From Anseranas semipalmata (taxonomy: Eukaryota; Chordata; Aves; Anseriformes; Anseranatidae): 64,000 nt of DNA. This document shows positions 24,295-36,528 of the stretch, piece by piece. The position numbers and the translations under genes are program-made. The notes beneath the pieces were generated by a model, which worked only from the letters and a program-made list of their open reading frames with translations, was not told the DNA's origin and searched no databases. Numbering within the stretch: the stretch's first letter is position 1; every line of letters begins with the position of its first letter. The stretch lies in the NCBI GenBank assembly GCA_013399115.1, contig VXAA01001406.1, positions 318,525 to 382,524 on the forward strand, given 5' to 3'.

Positions 24295-24398
24295 CAGGGG
24301 CATTGCCTATTGTTTCAAAGTAAAAATAAACATATGTAAGCTACACTGAAACAATGGACAATAATTTGCATTGGCATAAACATATGCATTGCCCCCTG
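24295..24398. mobile_element. Possible 104-bp MITE with CAGGGG termini (hAT-like)
   Basis: The left end reads CAGGGGCATTGCCTATTGTTT and the right end, reverse-complemented, reads CAGGGGGCAATGCATATGTTT. With one gap these are clearly similar inverted ends of about 21 bp. An inner inverted pair (ATTGTTTCA at about 24309 and TGAAACAAT at about 24347) adds symmetry. CAGGGG ends are typical of hAT-type non-autonomous elements, which leave 8-bp target duplications. The flanks CTGTCACC and AAGTCAGA share only the inner GTCA, so the duplication is decayed or absent. No coding capacity. Confidence 0.4.
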
Positions 24399-27300
24399 AA
24401 GTCAGAAGACTTGTACCTTCCAAAATAAATTCCTTTTTTAAATTTCCTAAGCGCTGCTGCAAGGATAATTTTACATTACTGAAGATGGCATCCTCTATCC
24501 TCTTCTTACAGGGATAAGCAAAAAACGGAGCAAGGCTGCCAGGAAGCTGCTAGGACTCCTTGATTCTCTTTTCAGCCTCAGATCCAACAGAGCAGGGAAG
24601 ACAAATCCTGCACTAATGAAGGACTGACAGACACATAGCAATGGCATCGTTCCTTCTGTCTCCTCTGACAGCTACCCATACATGACCCGGCTCTGGAGCA
24701 GTGGCAGCACAGACAGCTCTGTTACAGCTGCCATCTCTCAAGGTGTACTCCTGAATTGAGACAAAAATCAGACCTATGACATTTACATTGCCTACAGTAA
24801 CTATAACAATGATATATTGTCTCACATGTTTACAGAAAGGCACAGTAATACTTCACAGGCTACTATAGTGGACTTTGTATTCTTGTCTGGTTTTCCTCTT
24901 TGTTTGCACATCTTACTATCAGTTTTCTGGGGACTATCATTCAGCTAAAGGTATTACTTTATTATTCATTCCTTAATCGTTGGTGTTAAGAATTACACTA
25001 ACTAAACATAAACTCACTACTCCAACACAATGTGAGCCCTGCTCCTATGCTACTTTGCAGTGACTTCTCTTGAGATTTTAAGCACAAACTGTCACTTAAA
25101 TTGAAAATATGATTTGTTGCTTACAAACAAGGCAGCTCACTGATTACTCTGATTCACTATGAACACTGTGAATGAACAAAAAAAAATGTATTAGCATGAA
25201 CCTTTCACTGAATTACTAATAAGAAAGAAAAAAATGAGAAAGAAAAATATATTCCTGTCACCCACCACTTTATACTATGAGCCAACTGGCTGCTCCTAGA
25301 ACAAGAAAATAGATTATGGAGACTTTCACCACAGCTCTGAGTCTATCCCAAGATGGTAGCAACCAGCTACCTTTTTCTAGCTACCTGCCAGGCTTGTGTG
25401 AAATGCATGACACCTATTCTACCTGCAAGGCACCTTGAGAAAGGAGATCATATGAAAGACACTGTGAGAGATCACAGGATCTTTATATTGTGCTCTACAG
25501 ATCAGTGGCTGAACTGAGACACAGAAATCATGCCTGAAGCGAGCTGGACATACCGTAGTGGAATTGGGGCGAAGTACATTTCATTATGGAAAGAAGGGAA
25601 TAAATTGAAATGGAAGGAGTTGTAACCAAATGGAAAAATAAGAAGTAGCATCCTGTAAAGCAAAGTAAATCACATTTCTAACAAAGAACAAACTGCAGAC
25701 GGTGACAAGGTGGTTAAGAAATAAAATCTGCAGAAACTCAGCTGTCTTTCTGTGTTTTTAATTCCACATTTCCAAAAACCAAAATGTAACATTTAAAAAA
25801 TAGATTCCAAAATGCAGTCATAATGGCAAGATGATCAGATATTTATCCAAAACAAACACACATAGGAACTATGTTTTTTCAGCATTATGTTGCAAAACAA
25901 TTGGGCCAAGAAATTAAGGAGAAAGAATCTGAAGACTGTGTCAGCCATGCCGAATGGCTTCAGCTTTAACAGCTACTGCTATTTTTGGTGGACACATAAA
26001 CATGCCTGGTTTATTACAAAACTACTTTGAAATTGACCTGGAGATCAGAAACAGGCTGGGGCTTCTAGGCACTGGGCCACGTTGAATAACATCCCAGCTG
26101 GGAAATTACAGCTGGGGGACTGTTTGTCCCCGTGGCCTGTTTTCTCTTTTGTTTTTCTCACAGATGGCTGCAGGTTTTGCAGAGCTAATGTGCTTCGTTA
26201 CGTTAGTCAGAAGGGACATCCCTCAGCAGTTAACAGCATAGCTGTACACCCGAAATTTAAGTATGGTAGAAACACTACTTGTGTTCCTTTTACCGACAGA
26301 ACTGCTGTGTCCTGAGACCAAGACTGACTCTCTGTTAAGCGGCAGAGGACAACTGCAACATGCAGACAGCTTCCCAGTAGAGAAGAAATCCATGGAGACT
26401 AAGTGTACTAAGGCTTCATTTTTCCATGTATATCCCATTGATGGAAGAGAAGTGGTGAAGCAGTAGGCAGGCAATCTCACTTTTCAGAGAGCTTCCATTC
26501 TCCACTGACGTGTACTTGCCAAATCTACTACTTCTCATGGTAAATTACTGTTTCAGCTTGTTCTAGATCACTGATTTGGCTGTTTTTCTGGAATTTCTCA
26601 GGTACTCGGCAGTCCAGCTGGGGTAGCAGCTGCCAGTCAGCCAGAAATCCTGGACACGTAACCATCGTACATGCAGCATGACACTGAGCAGGCTTTGTAG
26701 GAGCCAGCTGCCCAACATATCCTCAGCATGTTAGACTCACGGCACTGCTCGGATTTCTATCTGAAGAAAATCTGGGACCCTTACCAAGCACTGACAGAAA
26801 TGTTAACGTTTGGTTCCCAAGGAGCTCCTCCACATTGAGTGGACTCTAATCAAAGAACAAGACAAATTGCAAATTCTCTTGCTGTTCATGCAAGTTATTC
26901 TCTAGTGACACAGAACTCTATGTAATCTTTAAGGGCACTACACAATACTTCTGCAGGGTGAAATATTTGCTGGTACTTGAAAGAGCACGTTGTACCTGTT
27001 GTATCATTCCTGAATACCAGCTGAGCTAATTCTGAAGAATTAGGATGTCAGGAAATTAGATTTTATTATTCAAAATACTTCATTGTTCTCTTCTGCTACA
27101 ATGCCTCCTGTCATATACATTTTTACATGTTGATTCCTATATCTAATGAGCCACACCTTTTATCAAGTGGAAATTCACTTCCAGTCCACAGAAACTCCTT
27201 GTGTTTGGACATTGCACAAGACAAGCCACTGATGGGTGTTGGAAATTTGCTAAATAGATCCATATTTAGACCACACATTCTGTAATATATTTTTTTAGCT

Positions 27301-27691
27301 AGCTTATAATATTTTTAAAACTTATCTTTTTACAGTGAGACCATAGTGCTCTTTTACCTTTTTTTTTCCTGTGATCTATGCAACAGCTTCATCTTTGCTT
27401 CTCTTGAAAAACACAATCACAACCAGCATTCCTCTTAGGCATCAGCAGAGAAGCTCAAACTCCTGAGACTAACTTCTCCTAATTGCTGAGTATCCCCTGA
27501 AAATGGCCTCACTACTTAACCATTCTTTTAAATTATTCAGCATGACAGATGCTTGTGATAAACATTATGGAGGTCAAAGACATCAATTAAAAACATACCG
27601 TAGAATTGGCCTATTCTTCCCACTGATGTTGGATTATTATATCCCTATTCTAGAGCAAGAGGACAGATTTTCTTCATGAGAAACAGAATGG

Positions 27692-27728
27692 GATAAACAA
27701 AAGGATAAACAAAAGGGTAAACAAAAGA
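27692..27728 (+). repeat. Three copies of a 12-bp unit
   Basis: GATAAACAAAAG is repeated three times in tandem, the last copy starting GGTAAAC. Confidence 0.9.
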
Positions 27729-28055
27729 AATAAAGAAAATTAGAACCAGAAAAAATGGCTACCTACGTATGACTCTTTTTCTTTGAGAGATATTGCCTAC
27801 ATTCACCTGGTTGCACTTCTTGCCTCAGCCAACTCGTACAGCAAACATACAATCTTGGTTCCCCTGTCAGTCTCAGAATACTTGAAAATCCTTCAGAAAC
27901 TTTGGCAGGAAAAATAGGGGGGCAAATTTTGACTGTATATATGAGCATGTCTTAAAGAACAATTAACAGACAAATAACTTTTTTTCCTTCAGATGTTTGT
28001 AGTTCACAACGAATAGTAATATTTCACAGTAGTAGTACTCACTGCACCTTTTAAA

Positions 28056-28066
28056 TAGAGGGCAGT
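28056..28066 (+). promoter_or_regulatory. CTCF-like core motif, plus orientation
   Basis: TAGAGGGCAGT matches the most informative core of the vertebrate CTCF motif, on the plus strand. The flanking 5' CCA element is not well matched. This is a weak prediction from motif similarity only. Confidence 0.2.
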
Positions 28067-30014
28067 CCCAAAGTGAGTGGCTGAGTGCACAACAATGGAT
28101 TGCTCTCAACACCAGCAGAAGGCTGAGCAGCCTCAGTGGTATAAAGCTTGGTGACATTGTGAGTGCAGTTCAAGGAGGCAGCTTTGGAGATCTCAAAGGT
28201 GGACTATATTGCAATATATTTCATAACATAATCAATTTTATTTGACTCTTTATATTACTATTATATCTAATGCTTGTTGTCCTTTATCAACTGAAACAAC
28301 TGTAATAAAGCCAAATATGGAAGTATTTTCAGAATTTTCTTTTCAATCCTTACACAAGTAGAACTCAAACTGACCTCAGCTAGAGTTTTTCTAGAGTGAG
28401 GATTTCAATATTTCAAGTTCCATGGACTTTAAAGGTCTCTGCTAAGAATAGCAATTCATACTAAGCTACCTGAAGAATGAAACACTGTGGAATGATATTA
28501 TTGTGTTATCTATTCATTAAATCTTCATACTGAATTCATTTATTTATGAGCTGTTTGCATCTCATTTGAACCAGATTTGCCTGTGGAATGTAACCTTTTT
28601 TTTTCCTTGGAGTTTCTTGGTCCCTTTTTAAACCCAGTCCTGCCATTTTACTTCTGCACTAGTCATTTCCAGTAAAACCCACTGAGTATATACATCTGAT
28701 ATAAGACTGTGTAAGTACTTGATGCTTTCTGGAATTAAACTAGAACAGTGAATTATACTAATCAGCAGCTCTGAAGTCTCAATGTTCATTTCCATAAAAG
28801 AATAAGCATTTCAAATTGTTACACTGAAGAATGGAATGCATTTCAAAGCACAGTAATTTCTCCCTTATTATAGCCTTACTTCATTCATGGCTGGAACAAT
28901 GTCCAGTGAGCTAATGTCTCTGACTCAGAACATTTATATTAATATGAAGTTAATAGATAATGCTACTTATAATATAGAGCTTTAAGAAAGCAACATATTG
29001 ATTTTGATGAAGTTTCTCTTCATATAGCAAATCATCACATTTTCATTTAATTTATGTTCCCCATAAAGAATGGATTTTTCTTCAATAGAAGAATTATATC
29101 CTTCCTAAGTACATATACTTATTCAGCAAAAGTTTAAAAAATGTTTTTTGCTCATGCATGACTTCCCTCAACTCTTTCAATCCATATAATCATGGCCTAA
29201 AATATGCATAACATTCCTACAATCATCCTTGGGATTCTAGTTCTTAAGTAATTGATTCTCCTTTCTCAAAGAAAGTAATTTATGTCTGCATGTGAAGTTA
29301 AAACACTGTAGATATACAACATAGCCAACAGAGTGCTCTCGGACCACCTATGTCTGAAAACATCACTTTATCTTATTTCAGCACTTATCTATGCAAAAAG
29401 TTGTTTTCAATTCCTGACATAAAGTTGTGCAAGTATAAAGAAAAACCTTGCATAAAATATTCTTGCTTTGGAGTTTAAAAGTAGAGCCAATTTGCTTATC
29501 TCCATGGGGATGAAGAATGACCATAAGAAAATAATTTTTACCTAAATTTCCTACTTACTGCCCTTTCCTACTTAGAGAATTTCTTGTAGGTGGTAAGATA
29601 AGACTACCATCATTAGTATCTTTCATTCATGCTATGACATGTAGTAAAAATTTATCAATTATTAAAATGTGCCAATTATGTGGCAGTAGAAGTGTTAATC
29701 AATGAAGCATTTATTTACAGAGGAAGATAATATCATCAAATACTAAAATTTTTGGAATGGCTAGCACTATACATATGCAACTATAGTTTCATTCCTGTAT
29801 GTTTTGTCAGTTTTTTGTATTTTTGTACTTGTCTTAATTGCTCTTCAGAGAAATTATTAATACTCTTACTGCTTGCCGCTATTGCTGCTAAAAAATAGCG
29901 ATGTTTTCTGCAGTTTCTTGTACCATATAGAAAAAAGAGCCTAAATTTTTGACAAAATACAGACAGTATGTTAAAAGCAGGTAAGGGCATCTGTCCTTGA
30001 TTTTTCTTTAGAAA

Positions 30015-30369
30015 AGGTGTATTTATGTGTATATGAAAAGTGGCAGTAAGAAACAGGCTATGGAAGAAGAAGGAGAAGATGCTGGTTGATCAAAATAAGG
30101 AAATGGTGGCTGTATGAGGAAGAAATCACCTGATAAACAAACAACAGAAACTTTAGGTTTACTGCTGTCCATCCCTAATTCAGCATACTGCTGCTACCCA
30201 GAATAATAAAAATAGAAAAATAAATTTTAAATTAAATTAAAATAAACTTCATTGTCATATACACTAAACCTCTATTATTGTCATGAATCAGGAATTGTGA
30301 GTGAGCATTTTTTCTCTTTTCCATAGCCTGTTTCTTACTGCCACTTTTTATGTATACATATGTACATGT
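30015..30369. repeat. Large inverted repeat with 30-bp perfect arms
   Basis: Bases 30036-30065 and 30319-30348 are perfect reverse complements over 30 bp (core GTGGCAGTAAGAAACAGGC). Similarity continues outward, imperfectly, to about 30015 and 30369, and inward for about 15 more bases with a gap. The spacer is about 253 bp and AT-rich, with no element I recognise. A 30-bp exact match is far beyond chance. Arms this similar imply a fairly recent inverted duplication or the termini of a foldback or MITE-type element; a template-switch event is an alternative. Confidence 0.85.
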
Positions 30370-32599
30370 CGGTAAGTAGAGAAAAAGTTGATTATAAATG
30401 CAGGTATTACATTATTTAGATTCTCATTTGTTTTTTCATTTACGTTGCATTCACAGAAATAACAGTGCAAGGTACAAGGCAGTGAATCAGGATCAATATT
30501 GTCCTTGAGCACTATTACATCTTGTCCTCACTTTCCCTCAGTCCTCACCATTTCAGTGTAGCACTCCATGAACTGTAATATGTAAGGACAATTTTTTGAA
30601 TGATTTGCAAGCAAATTAGGTGAAGACCCTTCAATAACATTGCTTTGCAATACAAGGACACGCCCTTATTAAAGACTGTCATTGGTTTTGGTATCCTGTG
30701 ATCTTGTGCACTAAAATCAAAGCTTGAAATGAGGCAGAGCAGTGCAACGTCTCAGCATTCCTGTGGGTATAGCCGCATCATCAACATCATGTGCACATAA
30801 TCCACCCACCTACCCTTTCTCATTCCAAGAGTGCCTGTTTCCTCACACAGTTATTACTCCCACATGAGTTTGCCCTTTCTCTCTCAGCTTCAATTATAAC
30901 ATTAGCTGATTTCTGGACAGACTAAAAACAACAGCTGCTTTCCTTTGGGCATTAAATACCATTTAGTACTTTTTTTCCTTAGGAAAAAACTAACCTTAAT
31001 AGTGGTATAAATACTCCAAAACAGACATTTACAGGGATGAACTGGAAATGTTTACTAATCTTAGATGCATTTAATATGTAGCACATTCTCGTGTATGAGC
31101 AACATTTTCAGTCACTAAATTCTGAATGAATGTATTGTTTTAGCCTACACTGAAAACAGTATTTTTAATGCCCCCAGTTCTTCCCTGCTGTATGATCAAT
31201 ACAGTAGCACTTGGGGCTTTTTGTTGTTATTTAATGCTTTGCAGTTTGCTCAGATGTCGACTTTTTCTCCTTACTGTCAGACTTTTCACACAAATGCTCT
31301 TGGTAATGGTGTAAAAACACCTTGTTGATAACCGTGTCCTAGAAATAAAACTCCTGTTAACCCTGACAAGAAGATGCTATATCTCCACATCACTTTCTTC
31401 TCAAGTGTTGTCCCATGCATTCCATGATGTTACTCGTGAACAGCAAGGACCTGCGTAAGCTGGAATATATACATGCATTTTTTGGCCATCACGTTTTGCA
31501 TATTGACATCCTCAGCAGTTTGAAAAACCTACTCTTTGAAAACCATCTAATGACATCAGTCATATTAGTTATGTTCCTCACACTTCACTGAATCACCTCA
31601 TAAATCTGTGATACCACATAACCAAGCTGGATTAGTGGCAGACTGTTGATGTCTGTGGTAGCCAGCTTCCAGACTACAATAGTTAGTTGCTTCCAGACTT
31701 GTCTACCCAGTGGATGTCGGTTAATGCAAGCTTTTTATATAGATTCATAATGGTCTGTTCCCTCCTGCTGGTCATGCTGGTCATCATGACAGCAGAAATC
31801 CATTCTACTATGCTGGTCATCTTGATGCAGAAGGGTAAATATGTATGCGTTGAATCTGACCATATAAAAATGAAGTGTTCAAATTCTTTCATTGCTGTCA
31901 GTATTAAACATATACTGTAACAATTACTACCCTTGCTTTCCAAAGAAAGAAAATTGACACCATCGCAATTCTTCACCAACAGATCTCAAAAGCAGTACAG
32001 CAACAAGCTTGAAAAGCTCTTCCAAACTTTTCCTTGACTATGATTAGAGTAGGCAAAACAAACATCCAGAGCCAAAAGAGATATGACTAGACGTTCCAGC
32101 AATTTAGGAAGGTGTCTGTACAGCAAAACAGCAAGGACTAGCCTTTGCTAGTCAGTGAGCAATCTTTAATGTTACACCGATGTGCAAATGAGGAGTTCCT
32201 CCAGCTGTGCAGTGTGGTGGATGGCAGGCAGGCTTAGACATTAAAGATTGACAGAGACAGCTTGATTCTGCAGCCTTGACATAGCCAACATTGCATCCCT
32301 GAGGCTAATCTGTCTTATACGATGGGTTTGTACTCATCCAGCTTCTCTTCAGGCTTTCTTAAAGATATATTTAGCCCTTCTGGAGGACACTGCTCTGTTT
32401 ATGTTGAACAATGGCCTTCAATTTCTCAACTTTATAGCATCTGTCTTGTTTCATAAATACCTCATCCATAAAGAAAGTATCACAGAATCAAGAAAGAAAT
32501 TACAATAGACTGATTCGTCTCTGCCCAGGTCCCTGACTAACCTTCAAGGAATTGACAGGCTAGGTAAGATGTCCGGGATTAATGAAACTAAGCTCTGGC
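30370..32599. other. Unique non-coding stretch
   Basis: No gene recognised. A 13-bp perfect inverted pair (32160-32172 and 32238-32250; CAATCTTTAATGT and its complement) encloses 65 bp of relatively GC-rich sequence that may be a conserved element. Overlapping frames at 31683-31979 reflect a short GCTGGTCAT duplication. Confidence 0.55.
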
Positions 32600-33332
32600 A
32601 GACTAAGTTCTAAAGTTCTAAAGCTGAGCTTTGCCTCTATGGTGAAGGACTATGTCTGTGCCTGTGCTGATCACAAGAATGGCAGCATATTGTTATTAAT
32701 TGGTATTGACAGTGCCTGTGAGAGAGGTGGTATTTCCAGCAACCAGCTCCAAAGTTACTTAGATCAGGTGATCCAGGCAATGGAGCAGAGATTTGCTTGC
32801 AGCCCATGGAGTGGACAACTGTGGAGTAAGTGTTTCCCTGCAGCCTGTGGAAGACCCCACACCAGAGCAGGTGGGTATGTCCTGAAGAAACTGCAGGCTG
32901 TGGAGATCCTATGCTGGAGCAGGGGAAAGGTGTGAGGAGGAAGGAGCAGCAGAGAGGAACTCTTATGGACTGACCATAACCCTCTGGTCCACATTCCCCC
33001 CATGCTGCTTGCAGGGGGAGGAGGCAGAGACATTGGGAATGAAGGACTGAAGTTGAGCCTAGAAAAAAAGGGGATGAGTGGAGGGAAGGTGTTCTAGTTT
33101 TTGTTTTTGTTTCTCATCATCCAAGTCTATTTTAATTGGCAATAAATAAAATAAATTTTCCCTGAGTTGAGCCTGCTTTGACTGTGATGGTAATTGGTAA
33201 GTGATCTCCCTGTCTTTGTCTTGACCCATGAGTGTTTTCTTCTTATTTTCTTCCCCTGTTCTGGTGAGAAAGAGGGGTGAGAAAGTGATTGGATGGGTGC
33301 TTGGCAGCCAGCCAAGGCTGACCCATCACAAC
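32600..33332 (+). mobile_element. ERVL-type avian LTR, probably solo
   Basis: The 3' two thirds match a widespread avian ERV LTR. Recurrent GCAGCCTGTGGA/GGAGATCCTATGCTGGAGCAGGGG blocks are followed by GTGTGAGGAGGAAGGAGCAGC, GGGGGAGGAGGCAGAGA and TTTCTCATCATCC. A poly(A)-signal cluster (AATAAATAAAATAAA at about 33141) follows, then GTGATGGTAATTGGTAAGTGATCTC, and a final CCAGCCAAGGCTGACCCATCACA. The 5' limit near 32600 is uncertain. No gag, pol or env lies beside it, so it is probably solo. The 117-codon plus frame and 89-codon minus frame across it are incidental. Divergence from the remembered family is moderate. Confidence 0.8.
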
Positions 33333-36072
33333 ATGTTAGGCACAATCACTCCATTTTTTCCAAGAGCAGATTCTATACCTTCACTATTCTGAAATCAAGT
33401 TCTTGGCTTCAGCATCAAATTTTCTTTATTAAGAATTTTCCAGAAATACCTAAAGGATCTATCTCTCATTAAAGACCCTAACTCCCTGGAAATGATACAA
33501 TACAAAAATGGTTGCAGTGACACAGCATGTTTTTTTCACGAGAATACTTTTTTTTTTTTCCTTTCTAGGCAGTGAAATACACATTTTAGAGTTTTTAATG
33601 TTAGACTAGAAAGGCAAAAGTTTATTTGCATGTCAGCACTGGCCCACTGTCAACTTCTCCTGTGTTGGTTATAGAGTTGCCATTAGTTCCCTGACCTCTC
33701 AGTTATTTCTTTCCAGTTTTACTTACCTTGATTTTCTGTATTTGTAATTTAAAGTTTAGTCCTTGGGTACATTCCCCAGTCATATGTAAACAATTCTGAA
33801 TAGTTCACTCAAACCGATCCAGACATATCCACACAACCCAAATCCATTCTTAATTTCTCTGCCTTTTGATGGTGTATTTATGTTGTATACTGACTTTGAA
33901 AAAGAAGTGCCCACCCTCCTGCTCCTCAATGCTTGCACCAAAGCCCTCTGCTCCTTTATTTGTGCCTATACAAATTCTGTGTGACAATGCAGTAAACTGC
34001 ATCACTAAAGTGAATCGCTAAAATGACATGGGTTAGAAACACTTTCCCCTTTTGATTTTTTTTTTAAGTATCAGAAGACGAAAACTTTCATCCTTCAAGA
34101 AAATTCACCTTCTTATTTCTAGGAGGTCATGGTGAAAAGTAAGCATGATGAAAAATCTGAGACATACATATTATTTTCCATAAAAATAATTTAAAAATCT
34201 CCAGATTCTTCACAGTGCTATTAAACATAAAAGGAAGCAGAATCCAGGAATACGTGGTATAGTAGCAAAGGGGCATGCTAGCCACAATGTCTCATTTCTT
34301 ACATTACGGTCACTCTACACTTAAACTACAGCTTACACTAGACCCTGTGTTCCTTAATCTTCTTATGCAAGCTATAACACCAGCAAAAGCCTACTATGAA
34401 AATCTTATTCCATATTACTTTTTCCAGCTCTAACTTCCTGATGTGTTTTTGAAATGCTAATGTAATTGAGAAGTGGTTGGAGTATTCTGTGTACTTTTTA
34501 CTGCAACACACTAGTATTTCCAGTCAGAACGAAAGGTTATTTATGACATACAAGTTACAGCCAAATCCTATTACTATCTCAGAATATAATCAGATTGCAC
34601 AAAATGTGCTCTAAGACCTCTGTGGTGCATAGTTTTATACTATTAAGTGTAGCTTAGAAATAACAGAAACTGATATTGATGGGATCTGTTCTTGATTGTG
34701 CACAAGGCAGCCAGGAATGCTTTAGGAAACCAAAATAACAATAAAAGTAAATGAAAGATCTAGTTGCAGGCTGCAGATGGCTCTTATTCTTCCTGCCACA
34801 TTTTCAGTAAAAATTTGGCAGGTTAATAGCCTTACTTAGCATCTTTAATGTTATGCATACTATGATGAACAAGACGAATGAAAAATTTTTGCAGGCTGCT
34901 AAACTATGTTAACCAGTGTAAATTGCATTTGGTAAGCTGAGTAAGCCAGAAAGTGTTGTTCTTGATGTAAAGTTTTAATTTTTAGAGAGGTGCTAATCGG
35001 AAGATGTATTTATAACTAGGATCAAGGGCAGGACAGGAGAAAGAATAGCAGAATAAAATACAGTATGTATATTAACCAGAGTGCTAATTTTCATATGCAG
35101 CATAACGTTATGCAGAAAGAATTCAAGGAAGGACTGTATGATATGATCACTCTCAAGCCTCAAACATCAGTATTTAAAAACCATCCACAAAGTATTGCAA
35201 AATCTGCAGAGATCAGCATATCCATATGGAATCTGCATGTCGTGGATGGAATCTGTTGCTTATACAGTAAGATTACAGTACGAACTAAACAAAAAGAGTA
35301 TTTTTCAATTTTACTACCAAAACTAAAAAAATTGAGACTAATGAAATACAAGGTGCATGTAAGGTGGCTGCTAGGTTCCTATCCCCAAGCAGCACTATCA
35401 CAGTCTCTGGCACTGAGAATGATGTGTTAGTGTGTGACTACTTATTGCTGGTATTTATTATGCTTGCTTTAAAATGGATTTCAACTTCAGCAAGAGAAAG
35501 AAGTTTGACACCCAGTGCTGACTTTGGCTCTACCTCAATCTAGGCCAAGAAATCATTTGGGCTTCCCATCATAGATGAGTAAATCCAGGAGACAGAATTG
35601 AATCAGGACAATGTGGACTTCAAGATGGAAGCAGAGGAAAAGAGGTTGTATCCTGATCTGATAGCTCATGTTCACACCTTGGCACATTGCTGCCCAAAAG
35701 ATGCAGGCATTATTCACCTTGCTGATGCTTCCTGTTACATGGTGGATAACATCCATTGTCCTCCATAGCAGGTTTAAACTGCTTTTCCAAGTTTACCAGG
35801 GGAATAAGCCAACTGACTGATGTTGCTGAGAAATAGGTTGCCCTACCTGTGTCAGGTTTCCTTTGCTAACAACCTGTGCAGTTTACAACTGTGGAAAATG
35901 TGGATTCGGGAGTCACATACAGAGCTACAAAACCTAGAACAAGCTCAAGATGACTAGTGCTTTTGGGGCCTAAGGGTATTATTGTCACCTAAATCAGCTT
36001 CTTGTAATTCTTTGAGAGATATTACAATAAAGCAGAGAAGCTGCATAGATTTGGTGACTTCAATGGTAGGAT
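33333..36072. other. Unique non-coding stretch
   Basis: No gene recognised. A 121-codon plus frame at 35065-35430 is rich in K, I, S and Q with no domain and no splice context. The region 34800-35000 has little simple sequence and could be conserved non-coding DNA, but nothing in it is diagnostic. Confidence 0.5.
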
Positions 36073-36528
36073 TTAAGTAGGCTTATATGGACAATGGAGA
36101 GTCCTATATTTGCAAGGAGGGTATTGAAATTCTACTGGCACTGGCCAGTCTGGGGTCATCCATGCACAAGGCCTGTATTGACATATGTTCTGGCCAATCT
36201 GAAAGAGATAATTATGCCTACTGAGAGAAGGCAGGTTGATTAAAGTGCCATGTCTTGTAGAAACAACACAGGGTTCAGAACACTGGCTCAGCACCTGATG
36301 TCTCTGGTTCTGGATCCCTTCAAAACATCCTTTGTGCAGTGGTTTTAATACATAGTGCCAACATGGCTGAGGCTTTCCACATAGCTCACATAATTTTAAA
36401 TGTACTGTGTAACATCTCCAAGCAGGTGTTGTGGTGCACCTGAAGATGACTGGGAGTAGAATCTGGCAGTAGCTACCATTCATGACCACGGAGAATATAA
36501 TCACAACTATAGTAAAAGTACAGAACAA
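36073..36528 (-). other. 151-codon ORF with signal-peptide-like start and 14 cysteines, unidentified
   Basis: This is the longest open frame in the window. Its N-terminus ([20 protein letters not shown]) looks like a signal peptide or membrane anchor. The rest carries 14 cysteines, several in short-spaced pairs such as CELC, giving it the look of a secreted or envelope-type protein. No second membrane segment follows and no known domain is recognised. The surrounding 35.5-37.1 kb is GC-richer than its flanks and has other minus-strand frames (35553-35756, 36876-37118) in different registers, as expected of a decayed element. There is no promoter or splice evidence. It could be a degraded ERV-related segment, a remnant gene or chance. 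Confidence 0.2.

Larger units (their letters stand above)
24399..30014. other. Unique non-coding stretch
   Basis: No gene recognised. Sequence around 25495-25560 contains a diverged block (CTGAACTGAGACACAGAAATCA) that weakly recalls a MIR-type SINE but is too short to call. The segments 26080-26720 and 27960-28200 are somewhat richer in G and C than their surroundings but show no convincing exon. Frames are all under 90 codons. Confidence 0.5.

Noticed and set aside
32582..32935. 117-codon plus-strand ORF and 89-codon minus ORF (32764-33033)
   Set aside because: Both lie wholly or mostly within the ERVL-type LTR, whose sequence explains them.
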